A DNA stretch of 64,000 bases. It comes from Perlabentimonas sp034003245 (GTDB lineage Bacteria; Bacteroidota; Bacteroidia; Bacteroidales; Tenuifilaceae). Of this stretch, positions 33,289-42,427 are shown piece by piece. The position numbers were made by a program, and so were the translations under genes. The notes beneath the pieces are model-generated. The model did no database searches and was not told where the DNA came from. It saw nothing but the letters and a program-made list of their open reading frames with translations. The DNA is taken from NCBI GenBank assembly GCA_034003245.1, contig JAVEYY010000011.1, positions 1 to 64,000 of the forward strand, written 5' to 3'. Position 1 is the first letter of the stretch; every line of letters begins with the position of its first letter.

Positions 33289-34310
33289 AATGGAATTTGT
33301 GCAATGTGGCTTCCAACAATCCTCTTGGCAAGGTAGTAAAAAAACTCACCCTTAATAATGGGCTTTGCCCATTTGTTTTCAACCTCCATAGGGATTCGAT
33401 GAATTAGCCTTGCTGTTGTGGCTGGCTTGTAACCTGCAGTCCCAAAAAGCAGGCTCAACAGATGGGGATTCTCCTTAATAAAATATCTATACAGCTGCGG
33501 CGAAACACCATCGTTGGTAAATGGAAAAGCAAAAAGGTTAGGTTGATTTGGAATATTATCACAAATCCACTTTAAGCTCGACTCTACCTGAAAGATTTGT
33601 TGATCGATAGATATATCACAAAAGTTGGGATGATCTAAACTGTGAGCGCCAATAGTAAATCCCTGATTGGATAAATTGCTCAACTCATTCAGCGTAAGGT
33701 AAGGTTTTTGATCTCTTAAATACCCATTAATATCCACTCCTACCTCTTGGGCGATATCGGCAATCAGGTTGCCATTACTGTAATTCAATGTCCAAAACCA
33801 TTTGATAAACTTTGAAGGAGAAGCTGAAAAATCTTTGAAATATGGGATTGCCGATCTGGGAACTGCAAAAGGTCGGTCTCCTCTGAAAATTCGCTCAACA
33901 ACCAAGCTCTGCTTACAGCGGTAAAGCATTTCCCTATTATCGATAAAAGCAGGAGTAACAAAAAAAGTTGCTGGAATCCCCTTGCTTAAAAGGGTTGGAG
34001 CAACCACCGATGATAGCTCACTAAAACCATCGTCGAAGCTAAGCAGAAGCTTTGGTTTTGATTTCTGGGCAGAGCCATTACATACAACAAAATCTTTTAC
34101 ATCGATAGGCGTAAAATGCTTTAGCAAAAAGTCGATATCCTTAGCAAATTGGCTTGGTGAGGGGACCGGATATAAATGCTTTACATGAGGCATCGGATTT
34201 TCGGAAACTGCATGGTAAAAAACCGATACCAGCTGAGGATTTACTGCACGCATTAAAACCCCAAACGGGAGAATTGATGAAACCGATTTTACGAGATCCC
34301 TTAAAATCAT
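33285..34310 (-). CDS. NodB-type polysaccharide deacetylase
   Basis: 341 residues, carbohydrate esterase 4 type. The metal and catalytic Asp are in LLLSFDDGFSEL (about 89-100), followed by ATFFVTPAF, and the two zinc His are in TIGAHSLDHPNF (HSLDH). Family members remove N- or O-acetyl groups from sugars. No clear signal peptide is visible; the N terminus (VKSVSSILPFGVLMRAV) could be a membrane-associated helix. Overlaps 4 bases with genes on both sides, so translation is coupled within the cluster. Confidence 0.9.
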   Translation of the reverse strand: MILRDLVKSVSSILPFGVLMRAVNPQLVSVFYHAVSENPMPHVKHLYPVPSPSQFAKDIDFLLKHFTPIDVKDFVVCNGSAQKSKPKLLLSFDDGFSELSSVVAPTLLSKGIPATFFVTPAFIDNREMLYRCKQSLVVERIFRGDRPFAVPRSAIPYFKDFSASPSKFIKWFWTLNYSNGNLIADIAQEVGVDINGYLRDQKPYLTLNELSNLSNQGFTIGAHSLDHPNFCDISIDQQIFQVESSLKWICDNIPNQPNLFAFPFTNDGVSPQLYRYFIKENPHLLSLLFGTAGYKPATTARLIHRIPMEVENKWAKPIIKGEFFYYLAKRIVGSHIAQIPL

Positions 34311-35212
34311 TTAAACAGTTTTAGAAACCACGGAAGACGATTAATCACAAGGTGATTATACTCACAGGATGATGCGCCAAACCCAGCGTAAAATCGTGCA
34401 ATTGAATCGATATTTGAACCCTCAAAATCGAGAACAAGATTCGACTCCGAGTTTTGGCATATGTATTTATCAACCAAACTAAACATAGCTCTGTGCTCTC
34501 GCCCTTCGTCGGTTGACGATGCAAGCAAGTATATTACTTTACCATTCGATTTTAGAAACAGAGCACCTGCACAGAGTTCATTATGGGCATTGTACGCACC
34601 GTATAATTCACCAACACCATTCCCAACGGACTGTGTGATTAACTGCGTTAGAATATTATAGTGCTTTTGCCGTAATGGCGCCACTGCATTTGTTTTTTTA
34701 AGTTCAACAAGCTGCAAGGCGGTAAGCCCTCTTACAACAGAAATATCGTAGGCCATTGCTCTTGAAATATTCCGTTTAGTGTTCGATGAGTATCTGCTTG
34801 AAATAGTACTATAGGGCTCAATCAAATCGAGATGGTAGGTTACCCTTGGTACAAGCTTTGCGGAACCATAGTTTACTTTAACGTAGGTGTTTAGATTAAT
34901 TGCAATAAAACGAAAATTATCGGGAATAGCATCCAAAAAATTACATACCAGAGCTTGGCTTATGGGAGCAATGGAGAACAGTCCGAGCTGCTGTGTGAAG
35001 TATGGCTGGTATACATAGCTAATGCCATACTTGGTATTAAAAGGTAAAGGGAAAACGGCCTGGTAATCGTCGCCAACCAAACCACACCAGTTCTCTGCCA
35101 CAATATCGAGGTACCACGAGTAGCCATAAACCATTCCATTAACCGAGTTGGCTATACAGCTATCCCACTTCTCCGCGTCGATTTCGTTACGATTAGTAAG
35201 GGTTATTTTCAA
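34307..35212 (-). CDS. FemAB/GNAT-fold acyltransferase-like protein
   Basis: 301 residues. The GYSWYLDIVAENW opening (about 30-42) and the arrangement of LCAGALFLKSNGKVIYLLASSTDEGRE near residue 215 resemble FemAB-like or BioF2-like acyltransferases with a tandem GNAT fold. No signal. The start is a TTG at 35212: a stop lies two codons upstream and the first ATG (residue 27) would lose the conserved start. It is followed directly by the NodB-type gene with a 4-base overlap. Confidence 0.7.
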   Translation of the reverse strand: MKITLTNRNEIDAEKWDSCIANSVNGMVYGYSWYLDIVAENWCGLVGDDYQAVFPLPFNTKYGISYVYQPYFTQQLGLFSIAPISQALVCNFLDAIPDNFRFIAINLNTYVKVNYGSAKLVPRVTYHLDLIEPYSTISSRYSSNTKRNISRAMAYDISVVRGLTALQLVELKKTNAVAPLRQKHYNILTQLITQSVGNGVGELYGAYNAHNELCAGALFLKSNGKVIYLLASSTDEGREHRAMFSLVDKYICQNSESNLVLDFEGSNIDSIARFYAGFGASSCEYNHLVINRLPWFLKLFK

Positions 35213-35317
35213 TTTTCAAAAAGTTAGCGTAGATTTAAAATAGGATCCTGTTAAGACAAATTCAAAAATCATTAGTCGAAAGTGAAAGTATGATTTGAAT
35301 ATCAACATACAAAAAAA

Positions 35318-36634
35318 TCAACTTTCAAAAACACTCGCAACCTCGGCAACAATCTCGCCATATGTATTCTCCCAACCTTTCCATTCGTTTCGCCCCGAGA
35401 GCGATTCGTTATGCCAGATTATTACAAAGGTACCACCCACCTCCTTAACCTGCTTGGCCAACTTCACCACCTTAATAACAGAATTTACCGGGTAGCTACC
35501 AACCACATTCAGCAGTGTCAAATCCATTGTTACAAACGGGAAAATTTTCAGAGGCAACTCCTTTTCATCCACCAAATCATAAAAATTGAATGGAATTGAT
35601 GTACTAGCCCTAAATCCAATATGTGTAGAGTAACCCATGGAGTAGTCCTCACTTATTCCAAGATCATTTATAATACGATACGTTTTTGGAAAATGGAGCC
35701 TTAAAAAATGCTGCCTACTACAGCTAATATTTGTTTCTAAGCAATCCGATAATTCCTTAAGTTCTTCTTTAACTCGCTCATAATCTACCCCGGCAGCATA
35801 CGAGGGATGAATTCCAACTCTAAACCGCGACGCAATTTCCTTAATAAGCCTACGCATCGCTCTACTTTGCATGGAAATATTCTTGTCGTACTTCGATTTT
35901 CGTCCACCAAGAATAAACCAAATAGCATTTGGATACGGTTTCAGGATATTAAATAGCGTAGTGTAACTATCGTAGGGATCATCAGCAAACCTAAGAGTAA
36001 CCATAATCCGTTGCATAATATCGGAAAACCTGAAGAACAAAAGCGACCTAATTAGAGCTAGTGAATTATGAATAAAACCTTTATGCTTATAGGCGTAAGC
36101 GTTATCAATATCGATAGTTGGCAAAAAGTAAGCCTTTAAAGGCTTACTGCTAAATTCAGGATATTTTGCACAAAGAATCTTTGAAAGCTCCTTAATCCAC
36201 AAATCAACCAATGGAATATCCAAAAAACCCTTAGTAAATGCTAAACTATTCTGGGCGCTAAACCTTCCGTGCAAATCGGGTTTAAATGGTAAATACTCCT
36301 CGTAGCGAGAAATTAGGTAAAAGGCTGCCGAAAAAACATCGAAAGGGATCGCACTATCATCATAAGCTTTGAAGAATATGGGCAAATTACGCCAGTACTC
36401 AATTGTAATAACATGTTTGGAAAAGCCCTCTTCGAACAGCAAACCATGGGGTGCAATGCTAAGTACATCGTCGAATCTCTGCAGTGAGTATGCAATCTTG
36501 CATCCAGGGTAGTCAACAAACTCGTCTTTACTCTGCGTAAAAGCATAATCTACTCCCAACATGTTGGTAAAAACATGTCGAAAAATGTAGCTAACACGCG
36601 GAGACAATCTATCGGAGTAAACTAGGATTTGCAT
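35318..36634 (-). CDS. DUF7033-type polysaccharide deacetylase family protein
   Basis: 438 residues. The N-terminal part (about 1-195) is the DUF7033-like region of Bacteroidota. The deacetylase-like barrel starts at FLPTIDIDNAYAYKHKGF (acidic pair TIDID), and HPSYAAG and RQHFLRLHFPKT may supply metal or catalytic histidines, although the arrangement differs from NodB enzymes. The ATG at 36634 gives a natural start (MQILVYSDRLSPRVSYIFRHVF); an upstream extension is unlikely. First of the cluster; 105 bases separate it from the FemAB-like gene. Confidence 0.8.
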   Translation of the reverse strand: MQILVYSDRLSPRVSYIFRHVFTNMLGVDYAFTQSKDEFVDYPGCKIAYSLQRFDDVLSIAPHGLLFEEGFSKHVITIEYWRNLPIFFKAYDDSAIPFDVFSAAFYLISRYEEYLPFKPDLHGRFSAQNSLAFTKGFLDIPLVDLWIKELSKILCAKYPEFSSKPLKAYFLPTIDIDNAYAYKHKGFIHNSLALIRSLLFFRFSDIMQRIMVTLRFADDPYDSYTTLFNILKPYPNAIWFILGGRKSKYDKNISMQSRAMRRLIKEIASRFRVGIHPSYAAGVDYERVKEELKELSDCLETNISCSRQHFLRLHFPKTYRIINDLGISEDYSMGYSTHIGFRASTSIPFNFYDLVDEKELPLKIFPFVTMDLTLLNVVGSYPVNSVIKVVKLAKQVKEVGGTFVIIWHNESLSGRNEWKGWENTYGEIVAEVASVFES

Positions 36635-36822
36635 TATTAATTGACAATTTGCTCGGATAAATATATCTAAATTATTGGGATTTGGTGCAACTGATGTTGC
36701 CAAAACAGCAAAGGTTTTCGATACAATTTGGCCACCGTTTTGGATTGCGATGACAATCAATAATGTTTTTTAATAACTTGCGCTGCTAAACATATGTTTA
36801 ATTTCCTAAAAAATTGGCTGAC
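36635..36822. other. Divergent intergenic region
   Basis: 188 bases between the DUF7033 deacetylase gene and the KAS III-like gene. It should hold both promoters. No clean TAnnTTTG is placed with confidence and no other structure is seen. Confidence 0.4.
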
Positions 36823-37899
36823 ATGAAATTCATTAACACCACTATTACCGGGACTGGCAGCTACATTCCTTCCCGTATTGTTCGAAACAGCGATTTTGTG
36901 AAACAGGTTTTCTTCGAGAAGGATCAAACCCTCATTGAGGGCGAAGGAGACACCATTGTGAGTAAGTTTAGGGATATCACGGGAATAGCCGAGCGCCGAT
37001 GGGCAACCCAAAACCAAAACACCTCGGATATTGCAGCCATTGCAGCCGAAGAGGCTATAGCCAACGCAGGCATCGACCGCGAAACTATAGATCAGATAAT
37101 TGTGGCACATAACTTTGGTGATGTTTTCTCGGACAGCATCCAAACCGATGTACTCCCAAGCCTTGCCTCACGCATTAAGCATTTGCTTAAAATTCAAAAT
37201 CCCACTTGCATCCCCTACGATATTATTTTTGGTTGCCCAGGTTGGATTCAGGGAATAATTCAAGCCGACTCGTACATAAAATCGGGTTTGGCCAAACGTT
37301 GTTTGGTTATTGGATGCGACACCCTTTCGCGTGTAATTGATGTTTACGATCGCGACTCCATGATTTTCTCTGATGGCGCAGGGGCTGCAGTTGTCGAAGG
37401 TATTGAAAGCGATACAAAATCAGGGGTATTATCAACAGCAATGGTCTCGCACTCCAACGAGGAGGCTTACTATTTATACCTGGGCAAATCGAATGCACCT
37501 GAGAGTAACCCTAATATCAGGTATATAAAAATGCATGGCCGGAAAATATACGAGTACTCACTCTCCCATGTACCCAGCGCCATGAAAGTTGCACTGGAGA
37601 AATCGGGGGTGTCAATTGATGAGATTAAAAAAGTGCTAATCCATCAGGCCAATGAGAAAATGGACGAGGCGATAGTACAGCGTTTCTATAAACTTCATGG
37701 AATTCGCCAGAATGTTTCTGAAGTAATGCCCATGAATATCCACGAGCTGGGCAACAGCTCTGTGGCCACGGTTCCAACGCTGTATGATATGATACTGAAA
37801 GGCAAAATCGACAATCACCAAATTAGCAAAGGTGACATTCTGGTATTTGCCTCGGTTGGAGCTGGAATGAACATCAACTCTTTTGTATACAAACAATAA
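36823..37899 (+). CDS. KAS III-like 3-oxoacyl-ACP synthase
   Basis: 358 residues of the thiolase/KAS III superfamily. The active-site Cys is in FGCPGWIQGI (about 133), the His in LIHQANEKMDEAI (about 270) and the Asn in ELGNSSVATVPTLYD (about 309). KAS III starts fatty-acid synthesis by condensing acetyl-CoA with malonyl-ACP. The Cys context CPGW differs from housekeeping FabH, so a secondary role such as lipid or polyketide-type synthesis is possible. The ATG at 36823 is preferred to the TTG three codons upstream. Isolated from other fab genes. Confidence 0.85.
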   Translation: MKFINTTITGTGSYIPSRIVRNSDFVKQVFFEKDQTLIEGEGDTIVSKFRDITGIAERRWATQNQNTSDIAAIAAEEAIANAGIDRETIDQIIVAHNFGDVFSDSIQTDVLPSLASRIKHLLKIQNPTCIPYDIIFGCPGWIQGIIQADSYIKSGLAKRCLVIGCDTLSRVIDVYDRDSMIFSDGAGAAVVEGIESDTKSGVLSTAMVSHSNEEAYYLYLGKSNAPESNPNIRYIKMHGRKIYEYSLSHVPSAMKVALEKSGVSIDEIKKVLIHQANEKMDEAIVQRFYKLHGIRQNVSEVMPMNIHELGNSSVATVPTLYDMILKGKIDNHQISKGDILVFASVGAGMNINSFVYKQ

Positions 37900-37940
37900 C
37901 GTATTCAAAATATAATAACAAACCATTCAAACCATAGTTA

Positions 37941-38007
37941 CAAACCTCCCCTGGTAATACTATCAACTATAACGGTTAGTAATTGCCTTGGGAGGTTTTG
38001 TTATTTT
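37941..38007 (+). terminator. Long terminator after the KAS III-like gene
   Basis: Stem base AAACCTCCC (37942-37950) pairs with GGGAGGTTT (37990-37998), with a further imperfect inner pairing GGTAATACT/AGTAATTGCC. A T-rich tail (TTTTGTTATTTT) follows. Confidence 0.8.
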
Positions 38008-38125
38008 CTCCTACTAGCATTTTTTAAGGATTTTTACAGCCTGTAGATCAGATCGATTATGGTTTAACTGTTATTTATAAAACAAAAAAACGGAATCGAA
38101 ACCCGATAAAATAAATAATTAACCT

Positions 38126-38133
38126 TACTTTTG
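38126..38133 (+). promoter_or_regulatory. Promoter -7 element (TACTTTTG) for mgtE
   Basis: An exact TAnnTTTG match. A start of transcription near 38140 gives an untranslated leader of about 113 bases, long enough for the structures described next. Confidence 0.65.
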
Positions 38134-38166
38134 CACCAGTCACCAATACTAAATCAATATGGACGA

Positions 38167-38252
38167 GGACCCTTATCCTAGTAAGAATTTAAGTTTAAAC
38201 TAGTCTGTAAGGGCCTAATATTTCCTTGCAGACATAAAACTGTAAGGAAATT
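38167..38252 (+). promoter_or_regulatory. Putative two-state leader RNA controlling mgtE
   Basis: Arm 1 (38167-38182, GG-a-CCCTTA-tc-CTAGT) pairs with 38199-38215 (ACTAG-tctg-TAAGGG-CC) to form hairpin P1. Arm 3 TTTCCTTGCAG (38221-38231) pairs with CTGTAAGGAAA (38240-38250) through 11 bp (one G-U) to form P2, ending two bases before the ATG. CTGTAAGG occurs twice (38205-38212 and 38240-38247), so arm 3 can instead pair with the copy inside P1, freeing the start region. Such exclusive pairing is typical of riboswitches or attenuators. That it senses Mg2+ is inferred only from the gene it precedes. Confidence 0.6.
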
Positions 38253-39593
38253 ATGACAGAAATCGCTGTAAACTTCCAGGAACTCATCGAAGAGAAGCAA
38301 TGGAAGGTATTACGGGATGAAATCATCCAACTTGATCCCCACTTAATTGCCGAGATAATTGAGGAGCTGTACGATCAGGATGATATAATCCTCTTTCGCC
38401 TTTTGCCACGAGAGTTGGCAAAAAGCACTTTCCAACATCTTACCCACGATAAACAGGAGGAAATAATTGAGGGACTTGCACAGAATGTGAGCAAACTCTC
38501 GAGCCTGCTCAACGACCTTGACCCCGACGACCGTACGGCATTTTTCGAGGAGTTGCCCGGGCAAATTACCCAACGCCTAATTCAGCTGCTTACTCCTGAG
38601 GAGCGAAGTGTGGCCACAAAGCTGCTGGGATTCCCCAAGGATAGTATTGGTCGATTGATGACCCCAGAATACGTGGCGGTGAAACCCCAATACTCCGTTG
38701 CCGATGCCCTTGATCACATCCGGCTATATGGCCGAGACTCGGAAACGCTAAATGTTATTTACGTTGTAGATGACGATTGGCGACTTATTGATGATATCCG
38801 CATTAGGGAAATTCTGCTTGCAACACCAGAGCAGAAGATTGCCGACCTAATGGACAACCGCTACACAGCGCTTAGCGCTTTCGACGATCAGGAGGTAGCC
38901 ATTAGGGTTTTCCAGGATCACGATCGCGTGGCCCTTCCTGTAACAAACTCCGAGGGGGTACTTCTGGGCATTGTTACATTCGACGATATGATGGACGTGG
39001 CCGAGGAGGAGAACACCGAGGACTTCCACAAGTTTGGTGCTTTTCAGGATGCCATTGTTAATCCATTAAAAGCTCGTATTACGTTTCTTTACAAAAAGCG
39101 AGTTTTCTGGCTTACCGCACTGGTGTTTATGAATATTTTCTCAGGTACTGCTTTGGCAAGTTTTGAGGAGACAATTCAGGCACATGTGTCACTGATGTTT
39201 TTTCTTCCTCTGTTAATAGCCAGCGGTGGTAACGCGGGCGCTCAATCGGCAACCCTGATGATTCGCTCACTGGCCACTGGCGATGTGGAGCTCAGCGACT
39301 GGTTTAAACTGGTTGGTAAAGAGATTTTGGTTTCGCTGCTTTTGGGAGTTACCATGGCTGTGGGTGTAAGCCTAATTGCAACATTCAGAGCTCCCGATAT
39401 TATTGTGGTTCTATCGTCAACCATGGTACTAACTGTAATGGCAGGAAGCTTAATTGGGCTATTGCTTCCCTTTGTGTTTACAATATTTAAACGAGATCCC
39501 GCCACAGCAAGCGCACCACTAATTACATCAATTGCCGATATAACCGGAGTAATTATATACTTCTCCATTGCAACATGGTACTTTGGGCTATAG
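38253..39593 (+). CDS. mgtE: MgtE family magnesium transporter
   Basis: 446 residues, the usual length. The N-terminal alpha-helical domain (about 1-130) is followed by a tandem CBS domain (about 134-255), a plug helix, and a membrane domain of five helices (from about 285) containing LIASGGNAGAQSATLMIRSL, the conserved MgtE pore region with the Mg2+-binding residues, and DPATASAPLITSIADI with the ion-selecting Asp. It imports Mg2+; the cytoplasmic CBS domains close the channel when Mg2+ is high. Regulation by the leader is discussed at 38167-38252. Confidence 0.95.
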   Translation: MTEIAVNFQELIEEKQWKVLRDEIIQLDPHLIAEIIEELYDQDDIILFRLLPRELAKSTFQHLTHDKQEEIIEGLAQNVSKLSSLLNDLDPDDRTAFFEELPGQITQRLIQLLTPEERSVATKLLGFPKDSIGRLMTPEYVAVKPQYSVADALDHIRLYGRDSETLNVIYVVDDDWRLIDDIRIREILLATPEQKIADLMDNRYTALSAFDDQEVAIRVFQDHDRVALPVTNSEGVLLGIVTFDDMMDVAEEENTEDFHKFGAFQDAIVNPLKARITFLYKKRVFWLTALVFMNIFSGTALASFEETIQAHVSLMFFLPLLIASGGNAGAQSATLMIRSLATGDVELSDWFKLVGKEILVSLLLGVTMAVGVSLIATFRAPDIIVVLSSTMVLTVMAGSLIGLLLPFVFTIFKRDPATASAPLITSIADITGVIIYFSIATWYFGL

Positions 39594-39615
39594 AATTAAT
39601 CAGATAAAAAGAAAA

Positions 39616-39645
39616 GGGGAGTAACTTCGCTATAGGTTACTCCCC
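39616..39645. terminator. Bidirectional terminator between mgtE and mutS2
   Basis: Perfect 10-bp stem GGGGAGTAAC/GTTACTCCCC with an A-rich left and T-rich right flank, between convergent genes. Confidence 0.9.
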
Positions 39646-39664
39646 ATTCTTTTTATTAACAAGA

Positions 39665-42157
39665 TTAATTGTCGATCTCAACTATAGTTATACCTGCACC
39701 ACCAAACTCTACATGCTCATCGGCAAAGGATTTTACAAAGGGCATCGATTTTAAGAAACTCCTGATCTCCTGACGGAGAATGCCATTCCCCTTACCGTGG
39801 AGTATTCGTAATCGGCCAATACCAATCATGGCGGCCTCGTCTATCAAATCCTGAACTGATTCTAAAGCCTCATCGGTTCTGAACCCTCGCACATCAATAT
39901 CGGATTTAAAGTTGAGCCGTTTCTTCCGCAAATCGAAGCCCACCCCTGTTTGGGGGGAATGAACTGAGCGCTCTGCTCGACGATACTCGTTAAGGGTAAT
40001 ACGCTCCAACTTGTTTGTTTTTATGGTGGTAAGCATGCTACCAAAGGCAACAATCGAGGTTTTGCCATCAACTTGCATTACTTCGCCCACGGCGTCCTGT
40101 CCAGCAATACGCACCTTATCGCCTGGAGAAATGGGCTTTGGTTTCTCGACATGCGGAGTTTTCTCATGATCAGCAGGGCGGGTTGAAGCTCTTTCCATTT
40201 TTCGCTGCTGACGTTGCCTAATCTGCTCCATCTTGCGTTCAATGGTTGGATCAATTTCGGGATCGATAATTTCAACCTTTTCCTTTTGTACTTCCACCAT
40301 CTGACGGGCAACCCTTGTTCGCTCTTTATCGGCAGCCGACTCCTTAATCTCGCGGATGGTATTCTCAATAATTTTGTTCGACTGCGAAAGCAGCTCACGA
40401 GCCTCGTCCTTAGCCTTCTTCAATATCTCCTTACGTTGAGTCTTAATGGCCTCGAGCTCCTCCGCCAACTTCTGCTCGTACTCCTCAGTCTTTTTCCCCG
40501 AAAGCCTTATCTGATCGCGTTTCCGCTCCCAGTATCGCTTATCGCGCGAGATCTCCTTTAGATGTTTTTCAAAGCTTATATGATCGGTACCCGCCTTGTC
40601 CTCGGCCAGCTTAAGCACATCCTCGGGCAGTCCAGTCTTACGGGCAATTTCAAAGGCAAAGCTGCTTCCGGGTTTACCTATCTCAAGTTTAAAAAGAGGT
40701 TCAATTCTGCCCATATCAAAGAGCATTGCCCCGTTAATGATGCCCTTACTATTGGCAGCAAAGTGCTTAAGGTTGGTGTAATGTGTTGTAATCACACCAA
40801 ACGCACCCATCTGGTTAAAACGTTGAAGTATCGATTCAGCAATTGCGCCACCAACCAGGGGCTCGGTTCCCGCTCCAAACTCATCGATCAGAATCAGGGT
40901 TTTGTCATCGGCATTTCGCAGAAAGAACTTCATATTGAGTAGATGCGAGCTGTATGTGCTCAAATCGTTCTCGATAGATTGCTCATCGCCAATATCGATG
41001 TAAAGCTTGGAGAAAATTCCCATCTCGGAATTTTCAAGTACAGGAGGAAGAAATCCGCATTGCAGCATAAACTGCGAAACACCCAGAGTTTTCAGGCAAA
41101 CCGATTTTCCTCCGGCATTAGGACCAGAAATTAGTAGAATATGGTTTTCGTCGTTGAGTTCAATATCGAGTGGCACTACCTCCTTTCCCTCGCGCTTAAG
41201 GGCAAGCATCAACAAGGGATGCACTGCTTTGCGCAGGTAAACCCTGGGTTCGGGATGCATAATGGGCATAGCGCCTGCCACATTGGCGGCAAACAAGCCT
41301 TTTGCCCTTATAAAATCGATATCACCGAGAAAGTCGTACGATTGTAGTAGTTCAGGCAGATAAGGGCGAACAGAATCGGCAAACTCAACTAGAATCCGTA
41401 CAATTTCGCGGCGTTCATCGTACTCCAGCTCACGGATCTCGTTATTCAACTCAACCACTTCTACGGGTTCAATAAAAACAGTTTTTCCGGTTGCCGACTC
41501 GTCGTGCACAATACCCTTAAGTTTACGCTTATTGGATGCCGAAACTGGAATAACAATACGCCCATCGCGCATTGAGGTAGATGCATCGGTATCGACAATA
41601 CCTTCGGCCTGAGCGGCTTTTAGGATTGATCCAATGCGCTTGGAAACTGAGGTTTGCTTTGAAGATATCTCGGAACGAATATGCGCCAGCTCGGGCGATG
41701 CATTATCCTTAATTTTTCCAAATCGGTTAAGAATTGCGTCAATCCGCTCGGCCACAAAAGGAAAATAATCGATATTTCGTGCAAGTTCGAAGAGATTTGG
41801 GTACTTAGGTTTTTCTCCTTTTTTAAGGAATGCCAGTACCAATTTAATGGCATCGAGCGATCGGCGAAGGGTAAACATCTCCGACTCGTCGAGCCAGGAG
41901 CCCATATGTTTAATCCTCTCGAGGTAAGGTGTGGTGTCGGCATAACCGTCCACAGGGAAAGAATCCTCCATCTGGCAGATGGTTTTCATCTCGGCAGTTT
42001 GGCGAATAAGAGTTAAAACGATATTGAAATCTGCACAAAACCCGGCTTCAGCGGCTTTGCGTTTCCCCAATGGGCACAGACAAAGGTTTGACACTTGGGC
42101 TCGGATTCGATCAAAACCGATCTTCTCCTCAAAATTACTGGGGTAAATACTTTGCAT
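39665..42157 (-). CDS. mutS2: Endonuclease MutS2
   Basis: 830 residues. The MutS ATPase domain has the P-loop LISGPNAGGKSVCLK (about 343-357) and Walker B LILIDEFGAGTEP. The DUF-like clamp (about 510-640) is helical and lysine-rich. The C-terminal Smr nuclease domain starts at SDIDVRGFRTDEALESVQ, with LRILHGKGNGILR, the His/Gly-rich motif. MutS2 lacks the mismatch-reading domain of MutS; it rescues collided ribosomes or suppresses recombination in other bacteria. A -7 promoter motif lies at 42215-42222. Confidence 0.95.
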   Translation of the reverse strand: MQSIYPSNFEEKIGFDRIRAQVSNLCLCPLGKRKAAEAGFCADFNIVLTLIRQTAEMKTICQMEDSFPVDGYADTTPYLERIKHMGSWLDESEMFTLRRSLDAIKLVLAFLKKGEKPKYPNLFELARNIDYFPFVAERIDAILNRFGKIKDNASPELAHIRSEISSKQTSVSKRIGSILKAAQAEGIVDTDASTSMRDGRIVIPVSASNKRKLKGIVHDESATGKTVFIEPVEVVELNNEIRELEYDERREIVRILVEFADSVRPYLPELLQSYDFLGDIDFIRAKGLFAANVAGAMPIMHPEPRVYLRKAVHPLLMLALKREGKEVVPLDIELNDENHILLISGPNAGGKSVCLKTLGVSQFMLQCGFLPPVLENSEMGIFSKLYIDIGDEQSIENDLSTYSSHLLNMKFFLRNADDKTLILIDEFGAGTEPLVGGAIAESILQRFNQMGAFGVITTHYTNLKHFAANSKGIINGAMLFDMGRIEPLFKLEIGKPGSSFAFEIARKTGLPEDVLKLAEDKAGTDHISFEKHLKEISRDKRYWERKRDQIRLSGKKTEEYEQKLAEELEAIKTQRKEILKKAKDEARELLSQSNKIIENTIREIKESAADKERTRVARQMVEVQKEKVEIIDPEIDPTIERKMEQIRQRQQRKMERASTRPADHEKTPHVEKPKPISPGDKVRIAGQDAVGEVMQVDGKTSIVAFGSMLTTIKTNKLERITLNEYRRAERSVHSPQTGVGFDLRKKRLNFKSDIDVRGFRTDEALESVQDLIDEAAMIGIGRLRILHGKGNGILRQEIRSFLKSMPFVKSFADEHVEFGGAGITIVEIDN

Positions 42158-42427
42158 TAATTATTTATGAAAATTTGATGAAATGGAACGATACGATTGA
42201 CACGCTAACAATTGCAAAGATATGAAGAGTTTTGAGAAATTGAAGACAGCTCATGAAATCAAGCATTTAGATACATCCAAATTTAGCCAACTATTATCTT
42301 TTCAATTTAAGGCAATTGGTTATACTAATCAAGTAGTAAAAGAAATTTTATTCAATAGGCAGAAATGGTAATTGAAATTTCTTACCTTTAAAAACCAATT
42401 TCAAAATCACTCAATACACCAAATGCT
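42158..42427. other. Gap between mutS2 and a STAS-like gene
   Basis: A 49-codon open frame (42222-42371, MKSFEKLKTAHEIKHLDTSK...) is present but its ATG overlaps the mutS2 promoter and it has no recognisable features, so a gene is doubtful. A TTACCTTTA near 42385 is close to the -7 consensus and may drive the next gene. Confidence 0.45.
42215..42222 (-). promoter_or_regulatory. Promoter -7 element (TATCTTTG) for mutS2
   Basis: CAAAGATA on the plus strand, an exact TAnnTTTG on the minus strand, 58 bases before the mutS2 ATG. Confidence 0.65.

Noticed and set aside
42222..42371. A 49-codon open frame upstream of the STAS-like gene
   Set aside because: Its ATG lies on the mutS2 promoter motif, and the product has no recognisable feature; kept only as a remark in the gap entry.
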